Of a stretch of DNA of 64,000 bases, positions 34,674 through 43,598 are shown piece by piece. The first letter of the stretch is position 1; the number at the start of each line of letters is the position of its first letter. The translations under genes and the position numbers were made by a program. This DNA comes from Haloferax mediterranei ATCC 33500 (GTDB taxonomy: Archaea > Halobacteriota > Halobacteria > Halobacteriales > Haloferacaceae): the NCBI RefSeq assembly GCF_000306765.2, contig NC_017941.2, forward strand, positions 2,418,001-2,482,000. Direction: 5' to 3'. The notes under the pieces were generated by a model. The model ran no database searches, had not been told where the DNA came from, and saw only the letters and a list, made by a program, of their open reading frames with translations.

Positions 34674-36140
34674 TTAGTCGTCGGCGTGGCTGTGTTCGTG
34701 TTCGTGGTCGTGTTCCGGCGTGAACGTGACGCCGTTGATTTCGATTTCCTCGGGGACGCCGCTCGTGTCGTGCGTGCCGACCGGGGGAAGGTTCGCCTCA
34801 GCAGCTTCGGACACGTTCAGGTCCGTCTCGGATTCGATTTCCGACATCTCGCCGTCGGCGTCGCGGGCGTCTTGGTCGATGCGCATCGAACAGAACTCGA
34901 CACCACACATCGAGCAGAACCGCGCTTCCTTGTAGTTGTCGCCGGGCAGCGTCTGGTCGTGGTACGACTGGGCGCGTTCGGGGTCGAGTGCGAGGTCGAA
35001 CTGCCGACGCCAGTCGAACTGGTAGCGTGCCTCCGAGAGCGCGTCGTCCCAGTCGCGAGCGCCCGGCAGGTCGTTGGCGACGTCGGCCGCGTGGGCGGCG
35101 ATTCGGTACGCGGCGAGTCCCTCGCGCACGTCCTCTTGCTCGGGAAGTCCGAGATGTTCTTTCGGCGTCACGTAACACAGCATCGCGGCCCCGGAGCGAC
35201 CCGCTTCGGCCGCTCCGATAGCGCTCGTAATGTGGTCGTAGCCGGGAGCAACGTCGGTGACGAGGGGACCGAGGACGTAGAACGGCGCGCCGTCACAGAC
35301 CGCCTGCTGTCCTTCGACGTTGTCCGCAATCTCGTCCATCGGAACGTGTCCGGGGCCTTCGACCATCACCTGAACACCGTGGTCCCACGCGGTCCGGGTG
35401 AGTTCGCCCAGCGTTTCGAGTTCGGCAAACTGCGCGTCGTCGGATGCGTCGGCGAGACAACCCGGCCGAAGCCCATCGCCGAGTGAGAAGGTCACGTCGT
35501 GCTCGGCGAAGATGTCACAGATCTCTTCGAACTTCGTGTACAGCGGGTTCTGCATGCCGTTTTCTTCCATCCATTGTGCGAGGATAGACCCGCCGCGAGA
35601 GACAATTCCCGTCTTCCGGCCGTCGGTCAAAGGCAAGTGTTCCATCAACACCCCGGCGTGAATCGTCATGTAATCGACGCCCTGTTTGGCCTGCTTTTCG
35701 ATGACATCGAGCAGCAGTTCGTGGGTGATTTCTTCGGGGCTTTCGGCGCGTTTGACCGCCTCGTAAATCGGGACCGTCCCGACCGGAACGGGCGAATATT
35801 TGATGTTCGCTTCCCGGATTTCGTCGAGGTTCGACCCCGTCGAGAGGTCCATGACGGTGTCGGCCCCGTAGTGAACGGCCGTGTGAAGTTTTTTGAGTTC
35901 CCCTTCGAGGCTGCTCGTCTCCTCGCTGTTGCCGATGTTGGCGTTGACCTTCGTGGAGAACTCCCGCCCGATAATCATCGGGTCGAGCGACTCGTGGGCG
36001 TGGTTGGCCGGGATAACGGCCTGCCCGTTGGCGACTTGCTCCCGGACGAACTCGGGGTCACGGTTCTCACGCTCTGCCACGCGTTCCATCGCCGGGGTTA
36101 CCTGCCCGTCGCGGGCACGCTGCATTTGAGTTGACGCCAT
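34674..36140 (-). CDS. thiC: Phosphomethylpyrimidine synthase ThiC
   Basis: 488 residues. This non-canonical radical SAM enzyme converts aminoimidazole ribotide to HMP-phosphate for thiamine synthesis. Seen are [31 protein letters not shown] at the start, the core [20 protein letters not shown] and [11 protein letters not shown], and the C-terminal CSMCGVEFC (C-x2-C-x4-C) that binds the [4Fe-4S] cluster. A His/Glu-rich tail ([12 protein letters not shown]) may bind metal. The length is close to the short archaeal/bacterial form. An inverted repeat (36148-36163) lies just before the ATG. No TPP riboswitch was found. Confidence 0.96.
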   Translation of the reverse strand: MASTQMQRARDGQVTPAMERVAERENRDPEFVREQVANGQAVIPANHAHESLDPMIIGREFSTKVNANIGNSEETSSLEGELKKLHTAVHYGADTVMDLSTGSNLDEIREANIKYSPVPVGTVPIYEAVKRAESPEEITHELLLDVIEKQAKQGVDYMTIHAGVLMEHLPLTDGRKTGIVSRGGSILAQWMEENGMQNPLYTKFEEICDIFAEHDVTFSLGDGLRPGCLADASDDAQFAELETLGELTRTAWDHGVQVMVEGPGHVPMDEIADNVEGQQAVCDGAPFYVLGPLVTDVAPGYDHITSAIGAAEAGRSGAAMLCYVTPKEHLGLPEQEDVREGLAAYRIAAHAADVANDLPGARDWDDALSEARYQFDWRRQFDLALDPERAQSYHDQTLPGDNYKEARFCSMCGVEFCSMRIDQDARDADGEMSEIESETDLNVSEAAEANLPPVGTHDTSGVPEEIEINGVTFTPEHDHEHEHSHADD

Positions 36141-36147
36141 TAACCAC

Positions 36148-36163
36148 CTAGTTATACCACTAG
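36148..36163 (-). promoter_or_regulatory. Inverted repeat immediately upstream of thiC
   Basis: CTAGT-TATACC-ACTAG: 5-bp arms, 6-bp spacer, ending 7 bases before the thiC ATG and downstream of an AT-rich TATA-like stretch (36165-36178). It could be an operator or part of the promoter. Confidence 0.45.
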
Positions 36164-36276
36164 CTGATAATCTTTATGACAAGCGGCTCTGAGCGTTGTG
36201 TAGGTTGCTATCACTGGTAGTGATTGGTTCCCGACCACCCAAATAGATAATTGGTTGACAATACAATCAGTCAGTA

Positions 36277-36861
36277 ATGCCCTCCACACCGCTTTTTGCC
36301 CCACGCGAGTTTTTCGAACAGCACACGCCCTCGTTCGCTGGCGCTGTACTCATCCTGTATCTCACCGGGGTCGTCGCCGTCGCAAGTGGTCTCCCCTTCC
36401 TGTCGCAGTTCAGCGACGCCGACTTCTCGGTGGGTATCCAAGTCGTCGCGGTCCTGCTCGGCGGCGGAATCGGCGCGGCCGGTATCTGGGTCGTTTCGAC
36501 CGCCTTGGTGTACATCCTCTCACGAGTGGCCGGTGGCGTTGGCTCGGTTACGAGCACTGTGGTGACTGTTGGTTGGGTTGCGTTGCCGCTGTTACTCGTG
36601 AATACGATTTCGACAGCGACGGTCTGGGTTCTTCACCTCACCGGTGGACTCCCAACCACTACGCCGACACAAACGCAGCTTCCGGAGTGGCTCGTCCTGC
36701 TCAACACCGTGACTGGGTTCGTTGGATACCTGTGGATTGGCTACATACTTACGTATGCAATTCACGATGTACACGACCTCACAGTCCGACGGGCGGCCGC
36801 TATCTCGGGAGTCGTGATTCTGGTCCCTCTGTTGAGTAGCATCTCCACTCTCGTTTCCTAA
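36277..36861 (+). CDS. Yip1-like five-helix membrane protein
   Basis: 194 residues with five hydrophobic segments (about 20-40, 52-80, 88-115, 130-155 and 170-192) and an N-terminal PREFFEQHTPSFAGAVLILY start, the usual opening of haloarchaeal YIP1-domain proteins. Divergent from thiC. Function unknown; YIP1 family members are membrane proteins without known catalytic activity in archaea. Confidence 0.75.
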   Translation: MPSTPLFAPREFFEQHTPSFAGAVLILYLTGVVAVASGLPFLSQFSDADFSVGIQVVAVLLGGGIGAAGIWVVSTALVYILSRVAGGVGSVTSTVVTVGWVALPLLLVNTISTATVWVLHLTGGLPTTTPTQTQLPEWLVLLNTVTGFVGYLWIGYILTYAIHDVHDLTVRRAAAISGVVILVPLLSSISTLVS

Positions 36862-36969
36862 AAAGCGACCCACCACACCCTCGAAAGCCCGTGAACCCCT
36901 CCCTCGGACGCTTCACGTAGATGGGTATGGCTGCCAAAAATGAACGACTCGGGGGACAGTCCCCGCGAG

Positions 36970-38130
36970 TTATTGCGGTTCGTAGCCCGCGTAGTCCATC
37001 AGTTGCGAGAAGATATCGCTCTTCATCGCTTCCTTGTAGACGACGCCGCCGAGCATGCCGCCGGGGTAGAAGTCCCCGTTCATCACGTGGTTCACCTTGT
37101 GGCAGTGCATCAGGTAGATACCCGGCTCTGAGTCGGCAGTGAACTCGATAGTATGGCGCTCCGCAGGTGCGATATTCGTCACGTCTTCCTCGTAGCGCGC
37201 GGCCTCGGGGATGACCCCACCATCCTTCTCGACGAGTTGGAAGCGGTGGTTGTGGATGTGCATCGGGTGGCTCATGTAGCCCGCGTTGACGTAGTGAAGC
37301 CGGACTTTGTCGCCGTGTTCGACGATAATCGGTGAGCCATCTTCGGGGTGGAGCGTCCGCGGGGCGCTCTTCCCGTTGACGGTGAACACGTCGGGCTTGC
37401 GGTTACGCGGGTCGTAGCTCACGTCCTCGCCAGCCATCTGCCGGGGAAGCCGCGAATCCCAGTCTCTAACCGTCATGAAGTACTCCTTGTCGGCCGGTTC
37501 GTAGCCCTTCGGGTCGACACGGAAGATACCGTACATCCCCATCTCGATGTGGCGATGGGTCTGGTAGTGGCAGTGATAGAGGTGGGTGCCGGGAACGTTC
37601 GCCGGGATGGTGTAGGTGTGTTTCTCGCCCGGGTCGACGCGGATACCCGTCGTCGTCGGTACGCCGTCGTCCTTCCACGCCTTTTGCGCACCGTGGAAGT
37701 GGACCGTGTGAGGGCGCATCCCGTCGGTGTTATCGAGCGTCACTTCCATGTCGTTGCCCTCGGTCGTCCGGAGAATCGGACCGGGAACGCTCGGGTCACC
37801 GTCGTCAGCACTGAATGCCCACACCTGCGGTAACTCGACAGGGCCGCCCATCGACTCGCCGGGGTGGACGGCGTGGCGTGCTGGTGCGCTCTTGAGCGTC
37901 ACTTTGCCGCCCTGGTCGTCAACCTGAACCACCTCGGGCGGGCTGGTGTACGGCAGCGCCGAGTTGTCAGTTGCCGCCGTCGTTGTATCATCGGTACCGA
38001 CTGCTGCATTCGAATCTTCGTTCGTGGGCGCAGTACAGCCAGCGAGACCAAAGATACCTGCCCCGCCGGTCGCAGCGAGGAACTCGCGACGCGACATCGT
38101 CGAACCGGGTGCACCGACGTATTTTCTCAT
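36970..38130 (-). CDS. Two-domain multicopper oxidase lipoprotein (laccase-like)
   Basis: 386 residues. It has a Tat signal (SRREFLAATGG) and lipobox LAGC. Copper motifs in order: HTVHFHG near 142, HLYHCHYQTHRHIEMGM near 188, HPMHIHNHRF near 290 and LMHCHKVNHVMNG near 347. The HxH and HCHxxxH pattern is that of two-domain laccase-type oxidases (types 1, 2 and 3 copper) rather than NirK, which is encoded separately at 47467. It oxidises a copper- or phenol-type donor with O2, or detoxifies Cu(I); its role here is unknown. A CGAA-N4-TTCG box (38197) and TATA (38158-38165) suggest start at 38130; 38097 is an alternative. Confidence 0.85.
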   Translation of the reverse strand: MRKYVGAPGSTMSRREFLAATGGAGIFGLAGCTAPTNEDSNAAVGTDDTTTAATDNSALPYTSPPEVVQVDDQGGKVTLKSAPARHAVHPGESMGGPVELPQVWAFSADDGDPSVPGPILRTTEGNDMEVTLDNTDGMRPHTVHFHGAQKAWKDDGVPTTTGIRVDPGEKHTYTIPANVPGTHLYHCHYQTHRHIEMGMYGIFRVDPKGYEPADKEYFMTVRDWDSRLPRQMAGEDVSYDPRNRKPDVFTVNGKSAPRTLHPEDGSPIIVEHGDKVRLHYVNAGYMSHPMHIHNHRFQLVEKDGGVIPEAARYEEDVTNIAPAERHTIEFTADSEPGIYLMHCHKVNHVMNGDFYPGGMLGGVVYKEAMKSDIFSQLMDYAGYEPQ

Positions 38131-38196
38131 TACAACCGGTCGTTAGCCCAGGGTATCGGTATAACGCTCGTCTGTTCCCAGGCCTCAGGAATAATT

Positions 38197-38208
38197 CGAA
38201 CATGTTCG
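38197..38208. promoter_or_regulatory. NarO-type box CGAACATGTTCG (multicopper oxidase promoter)
   Basis: Perfect 12-bp palindrome, 41 bases (centre to centre) upstream of the TATA-like GTTATACC of the multicopper oxidase gene. It also lies about 190 bases before the plus-strand regulator at 38391. Confidence 0.75.
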
Positions 38209-38390
38209 GGGGCGACGATACATTCCGAGAGGGAAAACAGGTCAAGTGAGATTACCTGTCAGAACCGACGGCCAATCGTTCGGCGTGTTACGCCACTGGA
38301 CCACACACCTTTCCCACTAGCTGAGGATATACCGACAGCGCGATATGGATTGCGAGCAGAGTACACCCGTACACCCGAGGAACTGAGTCG

Positions 38391-38765
38391 ATGTCTACGA
38401 ACCCTCTCTCTGACGCGCTCGAACCGGATTTTCAGACCGTGTTCGACGCGCTCACGAGTCAGCAGTGTCGGACAGTCCTCAGACACCTCGACAGTCCGAT
38501 GACCGCCAGCGAAATCGCGGATACCTGTAACCTTCCCCGGTCGACAGTGTACCGGAAACTCGAACAGATGGTCGACGCCGGGTTACTCGATAAGCGCGGC
38601 GACAAACGGGAGGCCGCGCAGTACGCACTCGGGTTCGACGAAGTGGTTGTGACACATACTTCGGGCGAACTCGACCTGTCAGTCTCTTCGCCGTCGCGGT
38701 CGGCGTCAGACCAGCTCTCACAACTCTGGTCGGAAGTCAGGAAGGAGACGGGACAGCGGGAGTAG
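38391..38765 (+). CDS. ArsR-like winged-helix regulator in the denitrification island
   Basis: 124 residues. The winged helix spans about 12-75 (VFDALTSQQCRTVLRHLDSPMTASEIADTCNLPRSTVYRKLEQMVDAGLLDK), then a strand-rich dimer or sensing tail (EAAQYALGFDEVVVTHTSGELDLSVS) and the end SDQLSQLWSEVRKE. It has the same layout as the regulator at 29460-29807. It lies divergent from the multicopper oxidase and convergent with the Bat-type regulator. Its targets are not evident; a Cys in the HTH (QQCRT) and another (DTCNL) could sense metal or redox state, but this is speculation. Confidence 0.83.
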   Translation: MSTNPLSDALEPDFQTVFDALTSQQCRTVLRHLDSPMTASEIADTCNLPRSTVYRKLEQMVDAGLLDKRGDKREAAQYALGFDEVVVTHTSGELDLSVSSPSRSASDQLSQLWSEVRKETGQRE

Positions 38766-38830
38766 TCAGGAAGCGAGACAACGAAATAGCAGAGAACCAC
38801 GACTACGGAAGCGTTGGCCTGGCGGCACAC

Positions 38831-39472
38831 TCAATCTAACGTGATGTCGTCCCGCGTGAGGAACGCTTTCATGACTTTTCCCTCGGCACGGTGGAGTTTT
38901 TCGCTCGTCGTCGACTTCGCCAGACCCACGGTGTCGGCCAGTGCTGTGAGTGTACACGTACGCGGCGTGTCGTAGTACCCCTCCGAGACTGCCGTTTCGA
39001 GGAGGTCGTACTGGTCGTCGGTGAGAAGCGACTCCGTGCTGACCGACTGGTGAATCGAGACGAGGTCGAACGGGATACCGAACTGGGTAAGCTGTTTTCC
39101 TAACTCCGAGAGGCTCTCTCGGGGTGCCGTAACCTCGACGATAACCTCGCTATCGACAATCGTAATCGGGAGTTCGAGCGGGATGCCGACCTCACTCAAG
39201 GTGAGAATCAACAACGGCTCGGTCGTCTCGAACTGGACCAACGCTTGGTCGGGTTGCGCTTCGAGAATCGTCACCGAGACGACCGAGTCGTACTCGTCGA
39301 TTGTCGTAACGATTGGCTCGATATCGTCCGCGTGTATCTCGACGAGTCCGACACCCGTCTCTTCGGCGGGCATGGCTGCGAGGACGGTGAACTCGGCGTC
39401 GGGGTACCGACTGGAGAGGTCGGAGACCCAAACCACGTCGGGGAGACTGAGAGAAAGTGTTGCCCTGGGCAT
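38831..39472 (-). CDS. Bat-type HTH_10 regulator without cysteine-rich domain
   Basis: 213 residues from ATG 39472 (MPRATLSLSLPDVVWVSDLS). The N-terminal 155 residues form the bacterio-opsin-activator-associated domain. The C-terminal HTH_10 reads LTDDQYDLLETAVSEGYYDTPRTCTLTALADTVGLAKSTTSEKLHRAEGKV. Unlike NarO or DmsR it has only one Cys, so it is not the cysteine-rich anaerobic sensor itself. A CGAA-N4-TTCG box (39514) lies 47.5 bases before its ATG, which suggests it is a member of the anaerobic regulon and may relay or fine-tune it. Divergent from the two-domain halocyanin. Confidence 0.85.
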   Translation of the reverse strand: MPRATLSLSLPDVVWVSDLSSRYPDAEFTVLAAMPAEETGVGLVEIHADDIEPIVTTIDEYDSVVSVTILEAQPDQALVQFETTEPLLILTLSEVGIPLELPITIVDSEVIVEVTAPRESLSELGKQLTQFGIPFDLVSIHQSVSTESLLTDDQYDLLETAVSEGYYDTPRTCTLTALADTVGLAKSTTSEKLHRAEGKVMKAFLTRDDITLD

Positions 39473-39513
39473 CTGTATATGGTCCTTTCCCCCTACCGAG
39501 ACAAAAACATTCG

Positions 39514-39525
39514 CGAACATGTTCG
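39514..39525. promoter_or_regulatory. NarO-type box CGAACATGTTCG (regulator / halocyanin divergent promoter)
   Basis: Perfect palindrome. Its centre is 47.5 bases before the Bat-type regulator ATG and 110.5 before the divergent halocyanin ATG. Confidence 0.75.
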
Positions 39526-39629
39526 GGATATTTCCACGTTTCGGGAACAACCGGTTCGGGTATTCATGTATAGCCCAACAGTTCAGGTGTCGAGCGAGGT
39601 TGCCCACCATCCTCGCCGCGGTACCATTC

Positions 39630-40730
39630 ATGACGACAAACGACTCCACAAACCCGACGCTCGGACGACGAAACGTACTACGATTATTTGGCGGCGCTGT
39701 CGTCACCGGGTCCGCACTGGGGAGCGTCGCGGAGACCGCGCAAGCGCAGGCGAGCGGTGCCAACCTCGACAGTTGGTTCGAGAAGACCTCGAACTACGAC
39801 GGCATCGTCGACAAGACCGGGTCGTCGTCGGTGACGGTCACTGTCGGGTCGCAGGCGAACAACGGCGCATTCGGGTTTGGCCCCGCGGCAGTTCGCGTCG
39901 ACCCCGGCACGACCGTCGTCTGGGAGTGGACCGGGAAAGGCGGCGTTCACGACGTGACGGCCGACGACGGCTCGTTCGGGAGTGAACTCGTCGGCGATGC
40001 GGGCCACACGTTCGAACACACCTTCGACAGCGAGGGCGTCTACAAGTACGTCTGTTCTCCCCACGCAGCCTTGGGGATGAAAGGGGCAATCGTCGTCGGC
40101 AACGCCGCGGCAGGGTCGGCCGCGACGACGCAGTCGAGCGAAGAGACGGAGCAGGAGGAAACTGAAGAGACTGCCGAGCAATCCAGCGGAGAGGACGTCG
40201 ACCTCAACACATGGTTCGAAAACACGTCGAACTTCGACGGCGTCGAAGGTCAGACCGGACTGAAGCGGGTGACGGTCGAAGTCGGGACCCAAGCGAACGA
40301 CGGGGCATTTGGCTTTGGGCCGGCGGCGATTCGCGTCTCCAAGGGGACGACCGTCGTCTGGAAGTGGACCGGCAACGGCGGGTCCCACAACGTCGCGGCG
40401 ACGGACGGGAGCTTCAAATCCGAACTGGTCAGCGACAGCGGGCACACGTTCGAACACACCTTCGACGAGACGGGGACGTACAGATACGCGTGTACGCCGC
40501 ACGAGACGCTCGGTATGAAGGGCGCAGTCGTCGTGAGCGACGACGAAGGCGGTTCCAACGCGCAGGTCGCCGAACCGTTCGACGACCCGGAGACGGAGCG
40601 ACTCGGTGGACTGGCACTGGCCGGAACGTTCGGTGCCGCAATCACCTCGCCGGCGCTCTTCGGCGCGTTCCTCTGGTTCAAGGACCGCGGCAACGACGGT
40701 GAGTCGTACCCGAAGCAAAAATCAGAGTAA
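39630..40730 (+). CDS. Two-domain halocyanin with Tat signal and C-terminal membrane helix
   Basis: 366 residues from ATG 39630. It has a Tat signal (GRRNVLRLFGG, cleavage near AQAQA) and two blue-copper domains (about 45-160 and 190-305). Each has the His in GVHDV / GSHNV and the C-x2-H-x4-M ligands in CSPHAALGM / CTPHETLGM. A Glu/Thr/Ser linker (about 160-188) joins them. A helix near 325-347 (LGGLALAGTFGAAITSPALFGAFLW) anchors it, with a charged tail. It should carry electrons outside the membrane to nitrite reductase or nitric oxide reductase. The second domain is closer to the single-domain halocyanin at 44981 than to its own first domain in the GFGPAAIRVSKGTTV stretch. Confidence 0.93.
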   Translation: MTTNDSTNPTLGRRNVLRLFGGAVVTGSALGSVAETAQAQASGANLDSWFEKTSNYDGIVDKTGSSSVTVTVGSQANNGAFGFGPAAVRVDPGTTVVWEWTGKGGVHDVTADDGSFGSELVGDAGHTFEHTFDSEGVYKYVCSPHAALGMKGAIVVGNAAAGSAATTQSSEETEQEETEETAEQSSGEDVDLNTWFENTSNFDGVEGQTGLKRVTVEVGTQANDGAFGFGPAAIRVSKGTTVVWKWTGNGGSHNVAATDGSFKSELVSDSGHTFEHTFDETGTYRYACTPHETLGMKGAVVVSDDEGGSNAQVAEPFDDPETERLGGLALAGTFGAAITSPALFGAFLWFKDRGNDGESYPKQKSE

Positions 40731-40814
40731 ACGGGGACGGCTCGCTACAAAACCAGTGACATAACTCGACACGAACCGTCGAACAATCGCTGACTCAATT
40801 CTGCTCCAGCGCAA

Positions 40815-41165
40815 TTAGGCAACGTAGACACGGGTGACGTGTCCACCGCAACCGCACTGTTGGATGTACTCGAACTCGATTGCTGTGTCACAGTGCTGTG
40901 AGAGCGCGTCGTAGAGGTACGTCCGGGGGTGGCCGTGGTCGCCGTGTGTGACGAGGTTGACGTGGTTGCCGGGAACCGTGTGTTCGATTGCATCGAGTGC
41001 CTGCTCGACGACGAGGTCGCGGTCGGCGGCGTGCTGCGGTTTTTCGAGGTTCGCCGACCACGAGTTGTCGTGTCGCCGCTCCGTTACCGGGTCCGGTTCG
41101 TCGTGGTCGTGGCCCGCGTCGGTTGCTTTCCCGCTGCTCTCTCCGTGTTCATCTGGGGAGCTCAT
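40815..41165 (-). CDS. Conserved denitrification-cluster protein with CGCGGH motif
   Basis: 116 residues from ATG 41165; the longer open frame upstream only reads antisense to norB. A His/Asp/Glu-rich N-terminus (about 1-45) is followed by a compact domain with HVNLVTHGDHGHPRTYLYDALSQHCD and ends QQCGCGGHVTRVYVA, a likely metal-binding Cys/His cluster. A CGAA-N4-TTCG box (41208) lies 48.5 bases before its ATG, on the shared promoter with norB. No known catalytic family; its position suggests a factor for NO reductase or copper/iron handling. Confidence 0.75.
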   Translation of the reverse strand: MSSPDEHGESSGKATDAGHDHDEPDPVTERRHDNSWSANLEKPQHAADRDLVVEQALDAIEHTVPGNHVNLVTHGDHGHPRTYLYDALSQHCDTAIEFEYIQQCGCGGHVTRVYVA

Positions 41166-41207
41166 CACAGTCTGAAGTAACGGCACACCAACCAAAGAGC
41201 GCAAAGG

Positions 41208-41219
41208 CGAACATGTTCG
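41208..41219. promoter_or_regulatory. NarO-type box CGAACATGTTCG (norB divergent promoter)
   Basis: Perfect palindrome between norB and the CGCGGH gene: 46.5 bases upstream of the norB TATA-like CTATAGG (41257-41263), which is itself 26 bases before the ATG (leaderless norB). It is also 48.5 bases before the divergent ATG. Confidence 0.78.
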
Positions 41220-41285
41220 ACCCGCCTGACGGACGACGAGAACTGTCGTATGCACCCTATAGGTAGCCTTCGAACCACATCTTGT

Positions 41286-43571
41286 ATGGAACTCAAGCGT
41301 AAGACCATCGCGAAGGTGATCGCCGTCGTGTTCATCTTCAACCTCGTCGTGATGGGTGCCGGTGCCTGGTTTGCATACCAGGAGGCACCGCCCATTCCGG
41401 AGAAGGTTGTCGGTCCCGACGGCGAGGTCATCGTCAACGGCGAAGAGATTAGAGACGGAAAGAAAGTCTTCCAACAAAACGGCCTGATGAACCACGGGTC
41501 GATACTGGGCAACGGGGCGTACTACGGTGTGGATTACACCGCCGACGCGCTCGAATTGAAAGTCCAGTACATGCGGGACTATTACGCCCAAGAGCGCCAC
41601 GGCGAATCGTACAGCGCGCTCGATTCCGCGACGCAGGCCGCCATCGCCGATGTCGTCGAAAAGGACCTCGACGGCACGTACGAAGGCGGTGCTATCGAGT
41701 ACTCCGAAGCGGAGCGATACGCCCACGAACAGGTCCGCCAGGAGTACGTTCAGCGCTACCACGAGGGCGACCACGAGCGCGGCGTCCCCGTCGGAATGAT
41801 CGACAGTGAGGCCGAAGCCGAACAGTTCGCCGACTTCGCCATGTGGACGGCGTGGTTCTCGCACACCGACCGACCCGGGAGCACCCACTCCTACACGAAC
41901 GACTGGCCGTACCAACCCGGTGCCGGGAACGACGCAACGGCCGCCTCGATGACGTGGAGCGTCATCGCCATGGTGCTTCTCGTCGCCGGCGCGGGGCTCG
42001 GAATTTGGCTCTACAAGTCGGTTGAACTCCCCGAACCGTCCGCGGAGGGGATTTCGGTTCCCGAGCCGGGAGAGGTGAGTATCTTCCCGAGCCAGCGGGC
42101 AGCACTCCGGTTCATCCCGGTGGCAGCGGGGTTATTCGTCGCGCAAGTACTCCTCGGTGGGTTACTCGCGCACTTCTACATCGAACGGGCCGGGTTCTTC
42201 GGTATCGAGACGCTATTCGGCATCCACATCCTGCAACTGCTTCCGTTCTCGATTGCGAAGACCTGGCATATCGACCTCGCCATCCTCTGGATTGCCGCGA
42301 CGTGGCTCGGGGCCGGGTTGTTCCTGCCACCGCTCTTGACCGGCTATGAACCACGGAAACAGTCGACGTACATCAACGGCTTGCTCGGTGCTATCGTCGT
42401 CGTCACCCTCGGCGGTCTCGGTGGTATCTGGCTCGGCGCGAACGGCTACATCGACGGACCGCTCTGGTGGATTCTCGGCAACGAAGGTCTCGAATACCTC
42501 GAAGTCGGGAAGCTCTGGCAGTTCGGTATCCTCGCCGGCTTCCTCATCTGGGCCGGACTCGCGGTTCGCGGGTTGAAGCCACTCTTGGACAAAGAACCGG
42601 TGTACGGACTGGCGCACATGATTCTGTACGCCGGTGGCTCGATTGCCCTCCTGTTCACCGCCGGGTTCCTCTTTACCCCCGATACGAACATCGCCGTAAC
42701 GGAGTTCTGGCGCTGGTGGGTCGTCCACATGTGGGTCGAAGGGGCCTTCGAGTTCTTCATCGTCGCCATCGTCGGCCTGACGCTGGTGTCGATGAATCTC
42801 CTCTCGCGCCGGAGCGCCGAGAAAGCGGTCATGCTGCAGGCGCTCCTCGTGATGGGGACGGGCATCATCGGCGTCTCGCACCACTACTGGTGGGTCGGGA
42901 TGCCCGATATGTGGGTCCCGCTCGGAAGCGTCTTCTCGACGCTCGAACTCATCCCGCTGGTGTTCATCCTCTATGAGGCACTCGGCCAGTACCGCACCAT
43001 GTCGACCGGCGAGAACTTCCCGTACCGCCTGCCGTTCATGTTCATCATCGCAAGCGGTGTGTGGAACTTCGTCGGCGCGGGCGTCCTCGGATTCTTCATC
43101 AACCTCCCGCTCATCAACTACTACGAACACGGGACGTATCTCACCGTAGGACACGCCCACGCCGCGATGTTCGGCGCGTTCGGGTTCCTCGCGCTCGGGA
43201 TGGTCACGTACATGCTCCAACTCTCTATCGACCCCGCGCGCTGGGACGGGTCGTGGCTCCGCGCCGCGTTCTGGTGTTGGAACGTCGGTCTCGTACTGAT
43301 GGTGTTCGTCTCGGTGCTCCCGGTCGGATTCCTCCAGTTGGAGACGGCGTTTACCGGAAGCTACGCCGCCGCCCGGAGCCTCGCCTTCTACAACCAGCCG
43401 ATTATTCAGACGCTGTTCTGGGCGCGACTCCCCGGTGACACGCTCATGATTCTCGGGACGGTCATCTACGCCGCCGACCTCGTCAGAAAACGGTTCGTCC
43501 TCCGTGAGTCGTCGGACGACCCGAGCGTCGAAGACATGGCCGTGGCCGAGGGTATCCTCGGCGACGACTGA
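41286..43571 (+). CDS. norB: Quinol-dependent nitric oxide reductase (qNOR)
   Basis: 761 residues. The N-terminus (about 1-230) is the qNOR extension: one helix, then a cytochrome-c-like extracellular domain without a CxxCH heme site (KKVFQQNGLMNHGSILGNGAYYG). The rest is a 12-helix heme-copper-oxidase core. Conserved histidines are in HILQLLPFSIAKTWHIDLAILW, HMWVEGAFEFF (His plus Glu of the FeB site), GVSHHYWWVGMP and HAHAAMFGAFG. It reduces 2 NO to N2O with menaquinol electrons at the membrane. Single-subunit type, so no norC is needed. The IS element inserted 20 bases after its stop. Confidence 0.96.
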   Translation: MELKRKTIAKVIAVVFIFNLVVMGAGAWFAYQEAPPIPEKVVGPDGEVIVNGEEIRDGKKVFQQNGLMNHGSILGNGAYYGVDYTADALELKVQYMRDYYAQERHGESYSALDSATQAAIADVVEKDLDGTYEGGAIEYSEAERYAHEQVRQEYVQRYHEGDHERGVPVGMIDSEAEAEQFADFAMWTAWFSHTDRPGSTHSYTNDWPYQPGAGNDATAASMTWSVIAMVLLVAGAGLGIWLYKSVELPEPSAEGISVPEPGEVSIFPSQRAALRFIPVAAGLFVAQVLLGGLLAHFYIERAGFFGIETLFGIHILQLLPFSIAKTWHIDLAILWIAATWLGAGLFLPPLLTGYEPRKQSTYINGLLGAIVVVTLGGLGGIWLGANGYIDGPLWWILGNEGLEYLEVGKLWQFGILAGFLIWAGLAVRGLKPLLDKEPVYGLAHMILYAGGSIALLFTAGFLFTPDTNIAVTEFWRWWVVHMWVEGAFEFFIVAIVGLTLVSMNLLSRRSAEKAVMLQALLVMGTGIIGVSHHYWWVGMPDMWVPLGSVFSTLELIPLVFILYEALGQYRTMSTGENFPYRLPFMFIIASGVWNFVGAGVLGFFINLPLINYYEHGTYLTVGHAHAAMFGAFGFLALGMVTYMLQLSIDPARWDGSWLRAAFWCWNVGLVLMVFVSVLPVGFLQLETAFTGSYAAARSLAFYNQPIIQTLFWARLPGDTLMILGTVIYAADLVRKRFVLRESSDDPSVEDMAVAEGILGDD

Positions 43572-43590
43572 GAACGCGGTTCGTCAGACT

Positions 43591-43598
43591 TCTTTTTT
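43591..43598 (+). terminator. T-rich tract after norB; left copy of the IS target duplication
   Basis: TCTTTTTT directly after the norB stop is a likely archaeal poly-T terminator. The same 8 bases recur at 44646-44653 on the other side of the insertion sequence. Confidence 0.55.

Noticed and set aside
36141..36276. TPP riboswitch upstream of thiC
   Set aside because: No THI-element motifs are visible and the gap to the AT-rich promoter is too short for one.
38831..39472. Calling the Bat-type regulator NarO
   Set aside because: It lacks the cysteine-rich N-terminal domain expected of NarO; it may be a target of NarO instead.
41166..41915. Upstream extension of the CGCGGH gene to 366 residues
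   Set aside because: The added part is antisense to norB. The ATG at 41165 has the standard spacing to the NarO-type box.
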